Source: Streptomyces sp. CG1 (GTDB lineage: Bacteria; Actinomycetota; Actinomycetes; Streptomycetales; Streptomycetaceae). From it: a stretch of DNA of 64,000 nucleotides. Below, piece by piece: positions 60,762-64,000 of the stretch. The stretch covers positions 9,789,501 to 9,853,500 of the forward strand of contig NZ_CP163518.1 of the NCBI RefSeq assembly GCF_041080625.1, given 5' to 3'. The position numbers were made by a program, and so were the translations under genes. Within the stretch, counting starts at the first letter, position 1, and each line of letters opens with the position of its first letter. The notes below the pieces were generated by a model. It was not told where the DNA came from, did no database searches, and saw nothing but the letters and a program-made list of their open reading frames with translations.

Positions 60762-60772
60762 TACAGCGCGTA
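60762..60772. promoter_or_regulatory. BlaI-type operator candidate adjacent to the repressor start
   Basis: TACAGCGCGTA (minus strand TACGCGCTGTA) lies 10 bp before the repressor ATG. TAC-N5-GTA fits the spacing of the second dyad at 60862. Confidence 0.5.
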
Positions 60773-60861
60773 GTGCCATGGGCCGGATGGCCCCGTCCGG
60801 CGGGCGGAAGGCAGGGATCAGGGGTACTTTGTCGGTGTTTTCCCCGGCCCCCGTCCTGGAC

Positions 60862-60878
60862 CCTACGGATCGTAGGGT
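60862..60878. promoter_or_regulatory. Perfect dyad CCCTACG-GAT-CGTAGGG before glycosyltransferase operon
   Basis: 7-bp perfect arms, 37 bp before the rightward ATG. It contains TACGGATCGTA, the same TAC-N5-GTA pattern as at 60762, and is a probable BlaI-type operator. Confidence 0.68.
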
Positions 60879-60915
60879 GGCAAGGGCTCCGGCACACCGC
60901 GGGGGCAGAGGGGTG

Positions 60916-62403
60916 ATGATGGCCGGCAGCGCGTACGCCACACTCGCCGGAATCCGGCGCTCGCGCCTTCTCCGCACGTCCGGCGGCACCCGGCCGGTGC
61001 GTACCACCGCCCCGCTCGCGGCCGTGGCCGCGACCTTCACCCTGGCCCAACTGCTTCTCGTGCGGCCCGGTATGGGCCTCGGCTGGGACGAGACGGTGTA
61101 CGTCAGCCAGGTGAGCGCCCACGGCCCCGCCGCCTTCTTCAGCGCACCCCGTGCGCGCGGTATCTCCCTGCTCGTCGCACCCGTCGCCGCCTGGTCGTCC
61201 TCCACCGCACTGCTGCGGATCTACCTCGCGGCCCTGTCCGGACTCGCCCTGTTCCTGGCCCTGCGCGCCTGGCGCGGCCTGTTCCCGCTCCGTGTACTCG
61301 CCCTCGCCGGCGCCCTGTTCGCCTCCCTCTGGGTGACCTCGTTCTACGGCCCGCAGGCCATGCCCAACTACTGGGTCGCGGTGGGCGCCACAGCCGCCGT
61401 CGCCTGCTTCCTCCGGGCCCACGACGGCCCTGAGCGTGCGGCCCGGTGGGGCCTCGCGGCGAGTGCCGCGCTCATGGCGTGGATGCGGCCCACGGACGCC
61501 GTCTGGGCGGTGCTGCCGCTCCTCGCCCTCGGCCTCGCCCGCCGCCACTGGCGGTCACTCGCGGTGCTGCTCGCCGGTCTCGCGGCCGGCGCCGCCGAGT
61601 GGGTGATCGAGGCCTATGTCCGTTACGGCGGCCTGATGAACCGCCTGTCCGAGGGCTCGGCGATCCAGGGCGGCCTCGGCTGGCACATCGCCGTCACCGA
61701 CCAGTTGCGCAGCCTCGGCGGCGAGACCCTGTGCCGACCGTGCACCGGCCGGCTGCCCAACCCGGCGGTCAGCGTCTGGTGGTTCGTGCTGCCCGTGCTC
61801 GCCGCGCTCGGGCTCGTCGTCGCTGTCCGCACCGGGCGCCCGGCGGCCACGGCGGTCCCGCTCGCCTGCGCGGTGAGCGCGGCCTTCCCGTATCTGTTCC
61901 TCATCGGCTATGCGGCCCCCCGCTTCCTGCTGCCGGCCTACGCCCTGCTCGCGCTCCCGGTCGCCGACGCGCTCCGGTATCTCTCCACCGCCCCGCGCCC
62001 GCCCTGGCGTCCGGTCGTCGCGACCCTGCTCTGCCTCGGGCTCGCCGCCCATCTCGCGGTACAACTGGCCGTGCTCGTGCACACGGTGGACCGAACCACC
62101 GCGGCCCACCGCGGCTGGTCCCGCACGGCCTCCGCCCTGCACCGGCTCGGCGTCCGCCCGCCCTGTCTGCTCACCGGAGGCGACGCCACCCCGATCGCGT
62201 TCTACGCCGGCTGCTCCTCGGCCGCGACCGACGGGCCCGATGCCAACAGCACCACGGACCGCATCGCCGGCACCGTCCGTCGTACGCCGGTCGCCACGCT
62301 GGTCCCCGTGGGCTCCCGGCCGCCGTCGTACGCCCGTGACTGGCCGTCCGCGCTCCTCGACGGACAGCGGCTGTACTACTCCCTGCCCGGGAACGGCCGA
62401 TGA
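60916..62403 (+). CDS. Polytopic membrane glycosyltransferase (GT-C type)
   Basis: A 495-residue membrane protein with about ten helices. The first outer loop has GLGWDETVYVSQVS with the Asp-Glu pair of GT-C enzymes. The C-terminal soluble part is short (LLTGGDATPIAFYAGC). It probably transfers a sugar from a polyprenyl carrier on the outer face. ATG 60916 is chosen among GTG 60913 and ATGs 60916/60919, all behind a purine-rich ribosome site. It overlaps the flippase-like gene by 4 nt. Confidence 0.8.
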   Translation: MMAGSAYATLAGIRRSRLLRTSGGTRPVRTTAPLAAVAATFTLAQLLLVRPGMGLGWDETVYVSQVSAHGPAAFFSAPRARGISLLVAPVAAWSSSTALLRIYLAALSGLALFLALRAWRGLFPLRVLALAGALFASLWVTSFYGPQAMPNYWVAVGATAAVACFLRAHDGPERAARWGLAASAALMAWMRPTDAVWAVLPLLALGLARRHWRSLAVLLAGLAAGAAEWVIEAYVRYGGLMNRLSEGSAIQGGLGWHIAVTDQLRSLGGETLCRPCTGRLPNPAVSVWWFVLPVLAALGLVVAVRTGRPAATAVPLACAVSAAFPYLFLIGYAAPRFLLPAYALLALPVADALRYLSTAPRPPWRPVVATLLCLGLAAHLAVQLAVLVHTVDRTTAAHRGWSRTASALHRLGVRPPCLLTGGDATPIAFYAGCSSAATDGPDANSTTDRIAGTVRRTPVATLVPVGSRPPSYARDWPSALLDGQRLYYSLPGNGR

Positions 62404-63350
62404 CGCCGCAGGACACGGAACTCGCCGCACTCCCCGTCCGCCGCCGCGCCTACTGGCACGCCGGCTTCCTGCTCGCCGTCCTGCTCGGCGGGCTGTACGT
62501 GGCCCGCCGGCACTGGCCCGCCGTCGAGAGCGGCGCCGGACGGCTGGCCGACGCCGACCAGGGCTGGCTGCTGCTCGGCGCGACGGCGGCCCTCGGCACC
62601 TGGGCCGCGTCGGCGCTGGCCCAGCAGGGCGCGGTCGTCCGGCGGCTGCCCGGACCTCGGCTCGTCGCCGCCCAGTTCGCCGCCTCCGCCGCGGGCCATT
62701 TGCTGCCCGCCGGGCTCGGTGCCGGCGCGGTGAACCTGCGCTTCCTGATGCGCTGCGGACTGCCCGCGGGCCGCTCGGCCAGCGCCGTCGCCGTCAAGGC
62801 CACCGCCGGCGCCGCCGCCCGGCTGGCGCTGATCGCGCTGCTCGCCCCGGTGTGCCCGAGCCTGCTGCATCTGCCACACCTCACCCCGGTAGCCCTCGCC
62901 GTCGCCCTGAGCGCCCTCGCCCTGATCGGCACTCTGCCGATGACCCCGTGGTGGGCGCGCTGCCGGCAGGCCCTGTCGGCCGTCCTGGCCGAAATCCGCG
63001 CCCTGCACGGCCGCCCCGTGCGGGCGGCGGCCCTGTGGGGCGGCTCCCTCGCCTTCGCCGCGCTCCACTCCCTGGTCCTCATCTCCGTCACCCGGGCCGT
63101 CGCCCTGCCGCTGCCCCCGCTCCAGGTGGCCCTGCTGTACCTCGCCGCCAGCGGCGCCGCCGCCCTGCTGCCCACCCCGGGCGGCCTCGGCTCCCTGGAC
63201 GCGGCGCTCGCCCTCGGCCTCACCGTCGCCGGCGCCCCCGGCGCGGCCGCCGCCTCCGCCGTACTCGGCTACCGGCTGCTGACCGTATGGCTGCCGCTGC
63301 TCCCTGGTCTGCTGGTGCTCGGGGTGCTGATGCGGCGCAAACACCTGTGA
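62400..63350 (+). CDS. Lysylphosphatidylglycerol synthase TM-like (UPF0104) membrane protein
   Basis: A 316-residue protein with about eight helices and the family signature [30 protein letters not shown] and [22 protein letters not shown]0104 proteins resemble the integral membrane half of MprF and are proposed to flip lipids. Its ATG overlaps the glycosyltransferase stop (ATGA), so the pair may glycosylate and translocate an envelope lipid. Both are probably under the adjacent BlaI-type repressor. Confidence 0.85.
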   Translation: MTPQDTELAALPVRRRAYWHAGFLLAVLLGGLYVARRHWPAVESGAGRLADADQGWLLLGATAALGTWAASALAQQGAVVRRLPGPRLVAAQFAASAAGHLLPAGLGAGAVNLRFLMRCGLPAGRSASAVAVKATAGAAARLALIALLAPVCPSLLHLPHLTPVALAVALSALALIGTLPMTPWWARCRQALSAVLAEIRALHGRPVRAAALWGGSLAFAALHSLVLISVTRAVALPLPPLQVALLYLAASGAAALLPTPGGLGSLDAALALGLTVAGAPGAAAASAVLGYRLLTVWLPLLPGLLVLGVLMRRKHL

Positions 63351-63426
63351 GAGCCGGGGAGTTTCCCGCGCGCCCACCGCAGGTAGGAGTCGGGTGACCT
63401 GTGCCGTCATGAGGAGGGGGAGAGCC

Positions 63427-64000
63427 ATGCCGGTGAACGACACCGCTGGGCTGCCGGGCGAGGCGTTCTTCACGCCGGGGACGTCGTCCTTCACCGAGTT
63501 CCTGGCCGCGCACCGGCCCGGGCTGCTGCCCACCGCACCCGCACTGCCGGACGGCGTACGAGCGGCCCCCGACCGGTTCCCGCACGGCACCACCGTCCTC
63601 GCCCTCACCTACGGCGACGGCGTGCTGATCGCCGGCGACCGCCGGGCCACCATGGGCAACCTCATCGCCCAGCGCGACCTCGAGAAGGTGCACCCCACCG
63701 ACGACCACACGGCCGTCGCCTTCGCGGGCACCGTCGGCCTGGCGGTCGACATGGTGCGGCTCTTCCAGGTGGAGCTGACGCACTTCGAGAAGATCGAGGG
63801 CACCCCGATGAGCCTGCCCGGCAAGGTGACCCGGCTCGCGGCCATGATCCGGCAGAACCTCGCCCAGGCCATGCAGGGTCTCGCCGTCGTCCCGCTGCTC
63901 GCCGGATACGACCTCACCGCACCCGAGCGCAGGGGCGGCCGTATCTTCGCCTTCGACGCGGCCGGCGGCCTCTACGAGAAACACGACTTCCACGCCGAGG
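63427..64000 (+). CDS. prcB: 20S proteasome beta subunit (PrcB-like), 3' end outside window
   Basis: 191 codons are visible. The propeptide of 54 residues ([21 protein letters not shown]) ends at HG before Thr55, the expected N-terminal nucleophile after self-cleavage ([34 protein letters not shown]). [19 protein letters not shown] follows. The gene begins 77 bp after the flippase-like gene, and the usual pup gene is absent directly upstream. The propeptide and core differ from the canonical Streptomyces PrcB pattern I know, so this may be a second proteasome copy. GAGGAGGGGGAGAG is an excellent ribosome site. Confidence 0.9.
   Translation, partial: MPVNDTAGLPGEAFFTPGTSSFTEFLAAHRPGLLPTAPALPDGVRAAPDRFPHGTTVLALTYGDGVLIAGDRRATMGNLIAQRDLEKVHPTDDHTAVAFAGTVGLAVDMVRLFQVELTHFEKIEGTPMSLPGKVTRLAAMIRQNLAQAMQGLAVVPLLAGYDLTAPERRGGRIFAFDAAGGLYEKHDFHAE

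Noticed and set aside
1..64000. CRISPR arrays, insertion sequences, integrase or attachment sites
   Set aside because: No regularly spaced identical repeats, transposase motifs or tRNA-linked att sites were seen.

Overview
The window looks like a stretch of Streptomyces chromosome. The DNA is very GC-rich with strong G/C at third codon positions. Typical actinobacterial markers are present: mycothiol-dependent formaldehyde oxidation, a mycothiol-type isomerase, a DUF574 methyltransferase, an alpha-lytic/streptogrisin-type protease, an actinobacterial 20S proteasome beta subunit, SnoaL-like proteins, Tat-exported enzymes and several apparently leaderless genes. I see no rRNA, tRNA, CRISPR array, insertion sequence or complete biosynthetic gene cluster. 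It reads as accessory chromosome rich in secreted enzymes, carbohydrate uptake and local regulators, with several decayed genes.

Layout. 1-7027 (minus) is a tightly overlapping molybdenum hydroxylase operon, coxS-coxL-coxM-moxR(coxD)-coxE-xdhC(coxI); the CoxL loop AYRGAGR makes it a form II enzyme, not a proven CO dehydrogenase. 7298-9346 is a Tet(M)/Otr(A)-like ribosomal protection GTPase preceded by a short overlapping ORF. 9421-13437 holds a secreted GH5 endoglycoceramidase-like enzyme, a secreted beta-propeller protein and a TetR regulator; the same operator-like dyad lies before the GH5 gene and between the propeller and TetR genes. 13591-18085 has an alcohol dehydrogenase, a glycosyltransferase and a secreted GH27 alpha-galactosidase with a ricin-type lectin. 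18098-20068 is an orphan ctaD with a one-base frameshift. 20175-24449 holds an ECF sigma factor pair, folD, a SnoaL-like protein and a stand-alone acyltransferase lacking its catalytic serine. 24707-29581 holds mycothiol formaldehyde detoxification, SDR enzymes (one a pseudogene), LysR and a mycothiol-type isomerase.

29695-43222 is mixed: L,D-transpeptidase, a Gfo/Idh dehydrogenase with divergent ROK repressor, membrane-anchored S1 protease, DUF574 methyltransferase, PPOX protein, TetR plus DUF35 protein, ATP-grasp protein, a wrecked PL8 polysaccharide lyase, and an RpiR regulator. 43301-47100 has a membrane glycosyltransferase and a PAP2-type phosphatase with a PHO-box-like upstream site. 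47324-54967 is a carbohydrate island: sugar kinase, ROK regulator, ABC importer (binding protein and two permeases, no ATPase) and a possible polysaccharide lyase. 54978-59432 has a kinase and a pgmB-GH65 phosphorylase operon. 59478-63350 pairs a BlaI/M56 sensor module with a divergent membrane glycosyltransferase/flippase-like operon. The window ends inside a divergent prcB without an adjacent pup gene.

Several loci share a visible logic in which a local repressor gene sits beside a palindrome that also lies before its likely target (TetR/GH5, ROK/Gfo-Idh, ROK/kinase, TetR/DUF35, BlaI/glycosyltransferase). All functional and regulatory assignments are inferred from sequence alone.
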